In this document: piece after piece, positions 1 to 5,410 of the stretch
Layout of the letters: each line of letters starts with the position of its first letter
How positions within the stretch are numbered: position 1 is the first letter of the stretch
Source of the DNA: Verrucomicrobiales bacterium
GTDB lineage: Bacteria > Verrucomicrobiota > Verrucomicrobiia > Verrucomicrobiales > V1-33
Assembly: GCA_028293305.1 (NCBI GenBank)
Contig: JAQGPD010000238.1
Location: 1 to 5,410, forward strand
DNA length: 5,410 bases
Reading direction: 5' to 3'
Position numbers and translations under genes: made by a program
The notes under the pieces: model-generated
The model's database searches: none
What the model saw: the letters and a program-made list of their open reading frames with translations, nothing else
Told to the model about the DNA's origin: nothing

Positions 1-23
1 CGCAAATCTGACATAGCGCATTG

Positions 24-67
24 CCGGGGGGCAGGCATGGAAAACACGTCATGATCCCCGGGATTTT
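24..67 (+). other. GC-rich inverted repeat in the leader of the long Pro-rich gene
   Basis: CCGGGG at 24-29 is complementary to CCCCGG at 56-61. Inside it, CATG at 36-39 can pair with CATG at 50-53 across a 10-base loop. The structure is followed by ATTTT at 63-67. It could be a weak terminator of a gene left of the window, or a structured 5' leader ending about 18 bases before the ATG at 80. The stem is interrupted and the T-tract is short, so neither role is secure. The rest of 1-79 shows no convincing promoter: CTGACA at 8-13 resembles a -35 box, but no -10 sits at the right distance. Confidence 0.22.
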
Positions 68-79
68 AACCGATTTATC

Positions 80-3000
80 ATGGCATCCTTTTTCAAAAAC
101 CTGTTCCGGAAAGAGGGCGACAGTCAACCTGTGCCCGCCGCTCCGCTGAGCAACGAAAATCCCGCCGCCGAGCGGGCGTCCATCTTCGAAAGGATGAAGG
201 AAGCTCCATCCTTTCCGGTGACGGAGGGTGCCACTCCCTTCGAAATCCCGCGCGGAGCATCTCCTTTCAGTCCAGGCGGCCCTCTTTCTGCTGTCACCGG
301 CAGGCACATGACCGCCCGGGAACTGGCCGCACTTCTGCCTCCGGGCTTGCTTCGATTTGACGGCGTCAGCCCTGACCAGCCGATTCCGCTGCCTCTGGAC
401 CTGCTGCGGGCCGGCATGGAGAGCGGTCGCCCATCCCTGCTGCTTTCACAGATCCACAGCGCCTGTCCGCTACTGTTTCAACGTCCTCCGATGGCTTCCG
501 AAGACGTGGAGGTCACCTTGCCATTGGCGCGGGTGAAAGGCATGTTGGAATCTCCGCCCGCAGGAAACACAGGCGTCGTTCCCGCGCATCGCCAATTTCC
601 CCCGGCCGGTGCCCCGGCCACTTTCCAAGCCTCCCCCGGTCCCCAGGCCGCTCTGTCGGAATCCCCCTTCGCGAAAGCCGGTATGCCTTTCGCCGAAAAC
701 GCGCCCCGAAGCTCAGCCCCGCTGACGGCGCAGCCTGCGGGAAATCCTTTCGCCGCCATGCCTCCGCAAAGCATTCATCCGGTCGCTTCTCCTTTCGCGT
801 CCGTCGCTTCCCCAGCGGGTGCCGCCGGTGTGCCGCCCCTGTCCGGGAATCCGTTCTCGGTTGAAAATGCCAAGGGATCTCCTTTCGCGGCAGTCAGCCC
901 GAAAACCGCGGAATCCGCCCCGCTTTCACCACCTGCCGCATTTTCACCGAACCCCACCAGCACCCCGCCCCCCCTTTTCACCCCTACTCCCAGCCTCGGT
1001 TCCAGTCCCTTTGCCGCCGTCAGCCCCCCAAGCGTCCAGCCGTCGCCTTTTGCGGCAGTAGCCCCGCCATCCGCGGATCGGAACGCATCTGCCCCCGCCA
1101 GCCCCTTCGAGGCGGTTTCACCGTCCCCGTTCACGCCCGCCGCCATTCCGACTCCCCCGCAGGCTGCCGCCTCCCCCTTCAGCCCCATCGGAAACTTGGC
1201 CGGGCTTCCATCCCTGCATCCTCTTGAAGCATTGGGAAGCCCACCCATTCCGCCGCAAAAATCCGCTAGTCCCTTCTCGGTCGTAAACGAGGCCCCTGCA
1301 AGCCCTCCTGGCGCGCCTCCGGAAAATCTGGCACCGTCCCCATTCACAGCCCTTCCTCCAGCTCATTCGGGATCCCTTCCTCCGCAGGCACCAGGCATCC
1401 CATCGCTTAGTCGCCCCACTTCCCCTACCGGCTTCCCCAGCCCTGCTTCCAGCAACCCTTCGAGCTCGTCCACTCCCTTGGTCTGGCCTCCCGTCGCCCG
1501 CCCGGAAAGCGCCGCCATCCCGGCATCCCTGCCCGTCGCCCACCCCTCGGCGCGTCAATCCGCCCCCGGCTCATCGATTTCACCCCCAGCAATCACAGCG
1601 CCACTGCCAAATCCGGCTTTGTCCCCGCCCATCCTGCCCCCCTTCAAAAGTCAACCATCAGCCCCGGTCCTGCCTCCAGTCGCCGCTGCTAACCCATCGC
1701 CCGCTTATCCCGCAAGTGGTCCGGTAAACGGAATTTTAACGGCACCCCTCGAAACCAGCGGCCCTCCCGATACCTTCCCCATGCCCGCTGCCTCCGCGAC
1801 CGACCCCGCTCCGTCCCTGGACACCATGGATCTGAGCCTTCGGGCGGTTTTGAGGGACGCGGACGCGGGCTCTCTCGGATTTGCTCCGGAAAATGTTCCC
1901 GAAAATGTGCGGGTCACCCTGCCTTTGGAGCTCGTCACCCAGCAGCTCGCCACGGGACGCGTCGAAATCGGGGTGGACGACATCCGGCTAGGCATTTCCG
2001 AAAAATTCCGTCCCGCCTTCGCCCGGGCCGATGAGGGACTGCGGGTCGTCGTGCCCATGTCCGAAGTTTTTCATAATCTCCCGGAATCCGCCAAGCCCGC
2101 GCTCCAGCCCGTGGCCGCGCCATACGATCACCTTTCCATCACCACCAGCCCCTTCCAAACTCCATTCGCCATCAAAGCGGAGGAGGACAGAACCAAACAA
2201 CTGCTTGATTTGAGCGCCACCGGGTTTGATTCCCCCGGACGGAGCGCCAGACCCGCCACGCGGCCGGTGCCTTTGCCGGAATTGCCCCCCGCCCCCCTGC
2301 CACCCGTGCATCGCATGGAAGGCGGCCCCCCGGCTGTAAATGTGGAACTGCCCCCGCTGCGCCCCGCCGCCTCAGCTTCCCCCGTGGCGGCCATCGCCCC
2401 GGTAAACGCCGCCGCCGCCCTTCCCAACCTTCCTTCGCTGCCCCTTTCTCCCGCCACCCTGCAGGAGCTCCCGGGTTCAGCCTCGATGCAGCCCCGTCCC
2501 GGGATGCTCTCCCGTCCTCCCGTCACCGGCGCCCAACCCGGCCAAGCCAGCCTGCCAAAGCTCGCGCCAAGGGTGAAAGCCGTGCCCGCTTCCGCCACCG
2601 CCCTCAAAGCCTTCCCCAAACCCCAGGCACCTCCGCCCGCCGCCCCGGAATTCCTGGCCACCGCTCCGCTGCCCGTTCTCCCCATTGCCGGCCCAACCGC
2701 CCTGCCGGTCGAACCGATTTCCCCGGCAGTCGAACCCATCGCCCCGGCGGCTCCCGCAATAGCCGCGGATTCCGCAACACCGGCAACTTCCCCAACACCC
2801 GCGTCCTTTCCTCCGTCGGCCCCGTCATTTATTCACGAATCCTCCGATGATCTGGGCGAATCGTTCTCCGCTGCAACCCTAAGTGCCGAGCCTCCTCCAC
2901 GCGCAGGCTCCGCCCCCGTTGGTCCTCCGGCGTCCTTCGTCCAGCCTCCGCCATCCCTGACTCCACTTTTCCGAACTGCCCTGACTCCCGTCGCGGAGGC

Positions 3001-3763
3001 ACCGCTTTCCCCACCCGCCATTCGGGAGCTCCCGTCCCTCTCAGAAAACGTTCCTGCCAACACCGGCGCTGACGGCACCCCCAGTGACAGGGAAACGCCG
3101 CCAACTCCACCCTCCACCACCGCCACGGAATGGCTGACCGGCGCAGTTCCCCAGCTGGAATCCAGTGTGGCATTCCCGTCCCAAGCCGCTTCCGTCATGG
3201 AGGCTCCGGTCCGGATTTCCAGTCCGGATTTTGTGGCTGAGGCTCCCACGCTCCCCATCGCCGATGTGGAATTTAACGCGCCCCTCGCCCGTCCCGAAGC
3301 CACTCCGGAAGCCCGTCCCGGTCCGACCCAGGCGGCTTCCCCTGTTGAGGATCTAAGCTTCGGCTACAACACCGATAGCAAACAATTGCTTCTCCGGGCA
3401 GTTCTCGGCACGGACCGCACCCTCACCGAACAGGACATCGTCAACCTCTGCGCCGACCTGCCTGGTCTGAAATCGTGCGTCCTCTTCCGCAATGAATCCG
3501 TTTGGATCAACCAAGGCACGGAAGCCATGGCCGCCAACACCTTCCGCGCCGCCGCGGAACGCACCAGGGATTCCCTGGCCGATCTCGCCGAGACCATGGG
3601 TCTGGGAAGTGGCGGAAATTTCACCCTGCGCTCGGATCTCGGCGTCCGTTCCTTCTTCCTGGAGTCTGGCCTCTGCCTGGCCGTCTGGCATGAACAAGCT
3701 TCCTTTGTTGGAGGCACCAGGGAAAAATTAATACTCATCGCCCAGGAGCTTGCGAAATCCTGA
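80..3763 (+). CDS. Giant Pro/Ala/Ser-rich protein with duplicated LPL domain and roadblock-like C-terminus
   Basis: This is a 1227-residue protein of unrecognised specific function. The ATG at 80 is the only ATG after the in-frame TAG at 14-16. No Shine-Dalgarno precedes it. Residues 1-12 (MASFFKNLFRKE) are short, basic and amphipathic. A small domain lies at about 101-156 and recurs at about 610-667. Between the copies is a disordered linker carrying most of 12 SPF and 2 NPF tripeptides, including SPFAAVSP-like repeats at 267, 309, 322 and 341. A second linker (about 670-1095) is Pro/Ala-rich with charged islands near 697-715 and 917-928. The C-terminal part (about 1098-1227) is compact. It reads helix (TEQDIVNLCADL), two strands (SCVLF, SVWI), a long helix (about AANTF to LAETMG), strands (NFTLRSD, VRSFFLE, LCLAVWHE) and a final helix (TREKLILIAQELAK), which is the order expected of a roadblock/LC7 fold. 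There is no signal peptide or membrane segment, so it is probably cytosolic. A scaffold or effector role for the downstream GTPase is inference. The reading frame is certain; the fold of the C-terminus is moderately supported. Confidence 0.9.
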   Translation: MASFFKNLFRKEGDSQPVPAAPLSNENPAAERASIFERMKEAPSFPVTEGATPFEIPRGASPFSPGGPLSAVTGRHMTARELAALLPPGLLRFDGVSPDQPIPLPLDLLRAGMESGRPSLLLSQIHSACPLLFQRPPMASEDVEVTLPLARVKGMLESPPAGNTGVVPAHRQFPPAGAPATFQASPGPQAALSESPFAKAGMPFAENAPRSSAPLTAQPAGNPFAAMPPQSIHPVASPFASVASPAGAAGVPPLSGNPFSVENAKGSPFAAVSPKTAESAPLSPPAAFSPNPTSTPPPLFTPTPSLGSSPFAAVSPPSVQPSPFAAVAPPSADRNASAPASPFEAVSPSPFTPAAIPTPPQAAASPFSPIGNLAGLPSLHPLEALGSPPIPPQKSASPFSVVNEAPASPPGAPPENLAPSPFTALPPAHSGSLPPQAPGIPSLSRPTSPTGFPSPASSNPSSSSTPLVWPPVARPESAAIPASLPVAHPSARQSAPGSSISPPAITAPLPNPALSPPILPPFKSQPSAPVLPPVAAANPSPAYPASGPVNGILTAPLETSGPPDTFPMPAASATDPAPSLDTMDLSLRAVLRDADAGSLGFAPENVPENVRVTLPLELVTQQLATGRVEIGVDDIRLGISEKFRPAFARADEGLRVVVPMSEVFHNLPESAKPALQPVAAPYDHLSITTSPFQTPFAIKAEEDRTKQLLDLSATGFDSPGRSARPATRPVPLPELPPAPLPPVHRMEGGPPAVNVELPPLRPAASASPVAAIAPVNAAAALPNLPSLPLSPATLQELPGSASMQPRPGMLSRPPVTGAQPGQASLPKLAPRVKAVPASATALKAFPKPQAPPPAAPEFLATAPLPVLPIAGPTALPVEPISPAVEPIAPAAPAIAADSATPATSPTPASFPPSAPSFIHESSDDLGESFSAATLSAEPPPRAGSAPVGPPASFVQPPPSLTPLFRTALTPVAEAPLSPPAIRELPSLSENVPANTGADGTPSDRETPPTPPSTTATEWLTGAVPQLESSVAFPSQAASVMEAPVRISSPDFVAEAPTLPIADVEFNAPLARPEATPEARPGPTQAASPVEDLSFGYNTDSKQLLLRAVLGTDRTLTEQDIVNLCADLPGLKSCVLFRNESVWINQGTEAMAANTFRAAAERTRDSLADLAETMGLGSGGNFTLRSDLGVRSFFLESGLCLAVWHEQASFVGGTREKLILIAQELAKS
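380..547 (+). repeat. First copy of the internal LPL domain (protein residues about 101-156)
   Basis: Within the long protein, residues 101-156 hold IPLPLDLL, a GR pair at 116-117, I125, F133 and a closing VEVTLPLARV. The second copy at 1907-2080 has the same landmarks. From LPL to GR the spacing is 12 residues in both copies, GR to I is 9 and GR to F is 17. The closing element is shifted by one residue. The copies are conserved only at the protein level and are far diverged in DNA, so this is an ancient domain duplication rather than a recent sequence repeat. Each copy begins and ends with the same strand-helix-like element, suggesting a compact unit. A binding role is plausible but not shown. 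Confidence 0.6.
662..1345 (+). repeat. Array of SPF/NPF short linear motifs in a disordered linker
   Basis: Residues 195-422 contain ten SPF and two NPF tripeptides, plus one MPF, mostly followed by a small residue and often by Val-Ser-Pro. The best copies are SPFAAVSP (267), SPFAAVSP (309), SPFAAVAP (322) and SPFEAVSP (341). Their serines are encoded TCT, AGT, TCG and AGC and their phenylalanines by both TTC and TTT. The repeat is therefore kept at protein level and is not recent DNA slippage. Further SPF copies lie outside the array, before it near residue 60 and after the second LPL domain near 690. Regularly spaced aromatic residues in a Pro/Ser linker are typical of multivalent docking motifs, but no partner can be named from sequence. 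Confidence 0.75.
1907..2080 (+). repeat. Second copy of the internal LPL domain (protein residues about 610-667)
   Basis: Residues 610-667 run from VRVTLPLELV through GR (626-627), I635 and F643 to VVVPMSEV. They match the first copy at 380-547 with the same LPL-GR-I-F spacing. This copy is preceded by LSLRAVLRDAD (586-596 region), whose LRAVL pentapeptide recurs at 1105-1109 at the head of the C-terminal roadblock-like domain. The domain is an island of ordinary, charge-balanced sequence between two proline-rich linkers. Confidence 0.6.
3373..3760 (+). other. Roadblock/LC7-like C-terminal domain of the long protein
   Basis: Residues about 1098-1227 lose the proline-rich character and show an alternating helix and strand pattern: helix, two strands, long helix, three strands, final helix. 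That matches the roadblock/LC7 layout of MglB and its relatives. The head reads LRAVLGTDRTLTEQDIV, followed by LPGLKSCVLF, where the first strand should start. The position beside an MglA GTPase and an independent roadblock gene supports the reading. It is assigned from secondary-structure pattern by eye, not by a profile search. Confidence 0.55.
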
Positions 3764-3779
3764 CGTATCCTGCTATAAA
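3750..3779 (+). promoter_or_regulatory. Candidate extended -10 promoter for the GTPase/roadblock pair
   Basis: TATAAA at 3774-3779 matches five of six bases of the sigma-70 -10 box. It has a TG one base upstream (3771-3772), which makes an extended -10. TTGCGA at 3750-3755 matches four of six -35 bases with an 18-base spacer. The element straddles the stop codon of the long gene and would give a leader of about 120 bases before the GTPase start. It stands out because the flanking DNA is very GC-rich. It suggests the pair can be transcribed separately from the long upstream gene. Confidence 0.42.
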
Positions 3780-3780
3780 T

Positions 3781-3906
3781 CCGAATTCAGCCCACCTGCA
3801 CCGACCCCACCCGCCCACAACGCCCCCCCGGTTTCTCCCGCGACCCTATTTTCCGCTTTTCCCCCACCGCAAGTCCTTGGAATCCATCCATTCCTGACAA
3901 TCCTGC
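3781..3906 (+). promoter_or_regulatory. C-rich, G-poor untranslated leader (possible rut-like or G4-forming segment)
   Basis: By hand count this stretch has about 61 C and 17 G in 126 bases and no coding signal. Such C-over-G leaders are typical of Rho-loading (rut) sites. On the opposite (template) strand, 3805-3829 reads as four G-runs of 4, 3, 3 and 7 with loops of 1, 1 and 6 bases, which fits the canonical G-quadruplex pattern. No ribosome binding site is present at its 3' end. A regulatory function is inference. Confidence 0.3.
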
Positions 3907-4542
3907 ATGGCCGTCATCAATCACGATACCCGCGAAGTCAGCTTCAAGCTGGTTTACTGCGGCACCCCCATGGGCGGGAAAACCACCAACCTGAGCTACA
4001 TTCATAGCCAAATCGGAGCTGACCAACGCGGGGACCTGGTTGCCTTGGCGACGGCCAACGACCGCACCCTCTTTTTCGATTTTCTGCCTGTCCACACGAT
4101 GGTCATCAATGGCTATCAGACCAAGTTCATGCTCTACACCGTGCCCGGACAGGTTTGTTACAACGCCACGCGGCAGATGGTTTTGCGCGGGACGGACGGG
4201 ATTGTTTTCGTGGCCGACTCCCAACTGGACCGCATGGAGGAAAACGTCATCGCCTGGCGTGGCATGGTGAGGAATCTGGAGGATAACGGCACACCTTTCG
4301 ATTCGCTTCCGGCCGTCCTGCAGTTGAATAAACGGGACCTTCCCGACCCCGCACCGGTGCCTTACATGGAATATTTGTTGAACTCCGGTCCGCGCCGGTT
4401 GCCTGTCTTCGAAGCCGCCGCGGGGAACGGATATAATGTTTTCGCCACCCTCAACGCCCTTGCACAGGAAGTGCTTCAGCGGTTTCACCATGGCAGCCAC
4501 CTCGCGACTTCCTCCACGGCTCCCCAACCCGCTCCCGCCTGA
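3907..4542 (+). CDS. mglA: MglA-family small Ras-like GTPase
   Basis: A 211-residue cytosolic GTP-binding switch protein. All motifs are visible: P-loop GTPMGGKTT (19-27), switch I with R53-T54 in ANDRTLFFDFLP, the MglA-type G3 motif TVPGQ (78-82), VADSQ (102-106), and G4 NKRD (141-144). The G5 region EAAAGNGYNVF starts at 169. R53 and Q82 correspond to the Myxococcus MglA arginine finger and catalytic glutamine, and numbering runs in register with that protein. In Myxococcus, MglA-GTP sets cell polarity and directs motility. Here the partner is inferred to be the next gene. Odd points: proline 21 lies where MglA has Gly21 and Ras has Gly12, and a 15-20-residue Ser/Thr/Pro/Ala tail extends beyond the usual length of about 195. 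The start is fixed by an in-frame TGA at 3895-3897, four codons upstream. No Shine-Dalgarno is seen. Family assignment is very secure; the exact process (motility, polarity or other) is not. Confidence 0.95.
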   Translation: MAVINHDTREVSFKLVYCGTPMGGKTTNLSYIHSQIGADQRGDLVALATANDRTLFFDFLPVHTMVINGYQTKFMLYTVPGQVCYNATRQMVLRGTDGIVFVADSQLDRMEENVIAWRGMVRNLEDNGTPFDSLPAVLQLNKRDLPDPAPVPYMEYLLNSGPRRLPVFEAAAGNGYNVFATLNALAQEVLQRFHHGSHLATSSTAPQPAPA

Positions 4543-4557
4543 CGTCACCCCCCTGCC

Positions 4558-5073
4558 ATGGATACTTTCACGACCCATTCCGGCCGGGTGCTCCACCTCG
4601 GAGCCAGCCTCACACAGCAGTTCCGGCAGATCCTGACACGATATTGCCAGGAATCCGAGGTGCGTTACGCCGCGCTGTTGGAGGAAAGCGGCACCGTCTG
4701 CGCGGATGCGGGCGATGCCTCCCTTCGTGACCAGGGGGAAACCGCCGCGCTGGCGGCCGGGGCCTTCGCCGCGCTGCAGGCCGTGGCCAAGCGATTGGGC
4801 GATGGCACATTCGAAGGTTTTTTCCACGAGGGAAAAACCCGTCAGTTTTGTCTGACTCCGGTCACCCCGCAGTTTCTGATGCTCAGCGTTTTTGAAGCGC
4901 CTGTTCGCTTCGCGGTGGTCAAAATGTGTGCCGCCAAAACCATCGCCCGGTTGCAGGAACAAATCGAAACCATGCCCATCCCGGAGCGGGGGACCCTGAC
5001 ATCTTCCCTGCCGCTGACTTCCGCCCCGGGGGATTTTTCCTTCGAGGCCGCCGCGCTGTTCCGGCAATCCTGA
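4558..5073 (+). CDS. Roadblock/LC7 domain protein, probable MglB-like partner of the GTPase
   Basis: A 171-residue protein with one roadblock/LC7 domain at about 18-137. It has helix 1 (SLTQQFRQILTRYCQES), strands RYAALLEESGTVCADAG (36-52), and the typical central helix with the ALAAGAFAAL core and a following KRLG (78-81). Then come strands FEGFFHEG, TRQFCLTPV and FLMLSVFE, and a closing helix (about 119-137). Roadblock proteins of this kind dimerise and stimulate GTP hydrolysis by MglA; that role here rests on family and neighbourhood. The last 34 residues form a Ser/Pro/Thr linker ending in an aromatic-hydrophobic stub (FSFEAAALF), which may be a docking tail. It begins 15 bases after the GTPase stop, in the same frame, so the two are almost surely co-transcribed. 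There is no Shine-Dalgarno, so translation may be coupled to the GTPase. The order GTPase then roadblock is opposite to Myxococcus mglBA. Confidence 0.88.
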   Translation: MDTFTTHSGRVLHLGASLTQQFRQILTRYCQESEVRYAALLEESGTVCADAGDASLRDQGETAALAAGAFAALQAVAKRLGDGTFEGFFHEGKTRQFCLTPVTPQFLMLSVFEAPVRFAVVKMCAAKTIARLQEQIETMPIPERGTLTSSLPLTSAPGDFSFEAAALFRQS

Positions 5074-5202
5074 CAAGTTTAAGCCGGCTCGACTTTTTGT
5101 TTCCGGAAGTGATTTTGGACTGTGAACATCCGATGGCGCCGAGCCTGACATTTTCCAGGTCCTGTAAAATGCACAGATGAAATTGAAAACCGCAATGCCG
5201 GC
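5074..5202 (+). promoter_or_regulatory. Intergenic gap before the mobA-like gene; weak promoter candidate
   Basis: This 129-base gap is less GC-rich than its surroundings. CTGACA (5145-5150) and TAAAAT (5165-5170) each match five of six sigma-70 bases, but the spacer is only 14, shorter than the usual 16-18, so the promoter is weak or fortuitous. AGCCGGCT at 5081-5088, followed by CGACTTTTTG, looks at first like a terminator. The palindrome has no loop, so it is not called. A nine-codon ORF (5177-5206) overlaps the mobA start as ATGA; it has no ribosome site of its own. Confidence 0.2.
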
Positions 5203-5410
5203 ATGAATCGAATCCCTTCCACGGCTGTGGCATTGATCGCCGGGGGCAGGTCGTCTCGCATGGGGGTGGACAAGGCGCGGCTGGTGGACCGCGATGGCCG
5301 GGAGTTATGGCGGGGCAGGTGGAAATTGTTATTGGAAACCGCCGCGCGGCTTCCAGGATGGAGTGGGGAGGCCCTGATTTCCTGCCGCCTGGAGCAACTG
5401 GATTATTTGT
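5203..5410 (+). CDS. mobA: MobA-like molybdenum cofactor guanylyltransferase, 5' fragment
   Basis: The first 69 codons are present; the rest lies beyond the window. Residues 10-27 read ALIAGGRSSRMGVDKARL, the signature nucleotide-binding loop of MobA-type NTP transferases: the GG turn, R19-M20-G21 and the D23-K24 pair. The following DGRELW and a strand-like ALISCR agree with the family's Rossmann-type start. MobA attaches GMP from GTP to molybdopterin to make the guanine-dinucleotide form of the molybdenum cofactor, in the cytosol. Related enzymes (MocA, CofC, GlmU-type) share the fold, but the GGRSSRMGVDK form fits MobA best. An in-frame TGA at 5146-5148 and the lack of another ATG before 5203 fix the start. 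No Shine-Dalgarno is seen. It has no obvious link to the GTPase module and is probably a separate function. Confidence 0.82.
   Translation, partial: MNRIPSTAVALIAGGRSSRMGVDKARLVDRDGRELWRGRWKLLLETAARLPGWSGEALISCRLEQLDYL

Noticed and set aside
662..1345. Tandem DNA repeat or CRISPR-like array
   Set aside because: The periodicity is in the protein only. DNA copies differ at most third positions and spacing is irregular, with no constant repeat and spacer lengths.
775..1347. 190-codon and other open frames opposite the proline-rich gene
   Set aside because: The Gly/Ala/Arg-rich products are what antisense reading of Pro/Ala/Ser codons yields; there are no motifs and no start signals.
80..3763. 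Frameshifted or pseudogene origin for the low-complexity gene
   Set aside because: The frame is open over 1227 codons, ends in a well-formed domain in the same frame, and keeps two matching internal domains, so it looks intact.
3750..4007. 85-codon + strand frame bridging the long gene and the GTPase
   Set aside because: It overlaps the end of one real gene and the start of another in a different frame, and its product has no family features.
5081..5100. Possible terminator after the roadblock gene
   Set aside because: AGCCGGCT is a loopless palindrome and cannot fold into a stable hairpin before the T-run; alternative stems are only four base pairs.
3787..5151. 454-codon open frame on the minus strand
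   Set aside because: It lies antisense to the GTPase and roadblock genes, both with clear family motifs, and spans their intergenic gaps. Its composition is Gly/Arg/His-rich with no recognisable domain. It is a shadow caused by high GC and few antisense stops.

Overview
The window is GC-rich, densely coding DNA with every gene on the + strand. The family mix is a very long Pro/Ala/Ser-rich protein with a roadblock-like C-terminus, an MglA-type small GTPase, a roadblock/LC7 protein and a MobA-type nucleotidyltransferase. With no clear Shine-Dalgarno sequence at any start, this best suggests a Verrucomicrobiota/Planctomycetota-type bacterium. That placement is inference from protein style; no marker gene is present.

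Layout: 1-79 is a short leader with a GC-rich inverted repeat. 80-3763 encodes a 1227-residue low-complexity protein. It has a short amphipathic N-terminus, two copies of a small 'LPL' domain (about residues 101-156 and 610-667), an array of SPF/NPF tripeptides between them, a second proline-rich linker, and a C-terminal domain (about 1098-1227) whose predicted order of helices and strands matches the roadblock/LC7 fold. 3764-3906 is a C-rich, G-poor gap preceded by a good extended -10 promoter candidate. 3907-4542 is an MglA-family GTPase with all nucleotide-binding motifs. 4558-5073 is a roadblock/LC7 (MglB-like) protein, 15 bases downstream and in the same frame. 5074-5202 is a second gap with at most a weak promoter. 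5203 to the end is the 5' part of a mobA-like gene cut by the window edge.

How they may work together: in Myxococcus, MglA is a polarity/motility switch GTPase and the roadblock protein MglB is its GTPase-activating partner. Here the GTPase precedes its likely roadblock partner, the reverse of the Myxococcus order. A giant protein that itself seems to end in a roadblock-like domain lies just upstream. The simplest reading is a three-gene GTPase module in which the long protein is a scaffold or effector with many short linear motifs. The GTPase also carries proline at the position equivalent to Ras Gly12. The mobA-like gene is probably a separate transcription unit in molybdenum-cofactor metabolism. 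No RNA genes, mobile elements or CRISPR arrays were seen.
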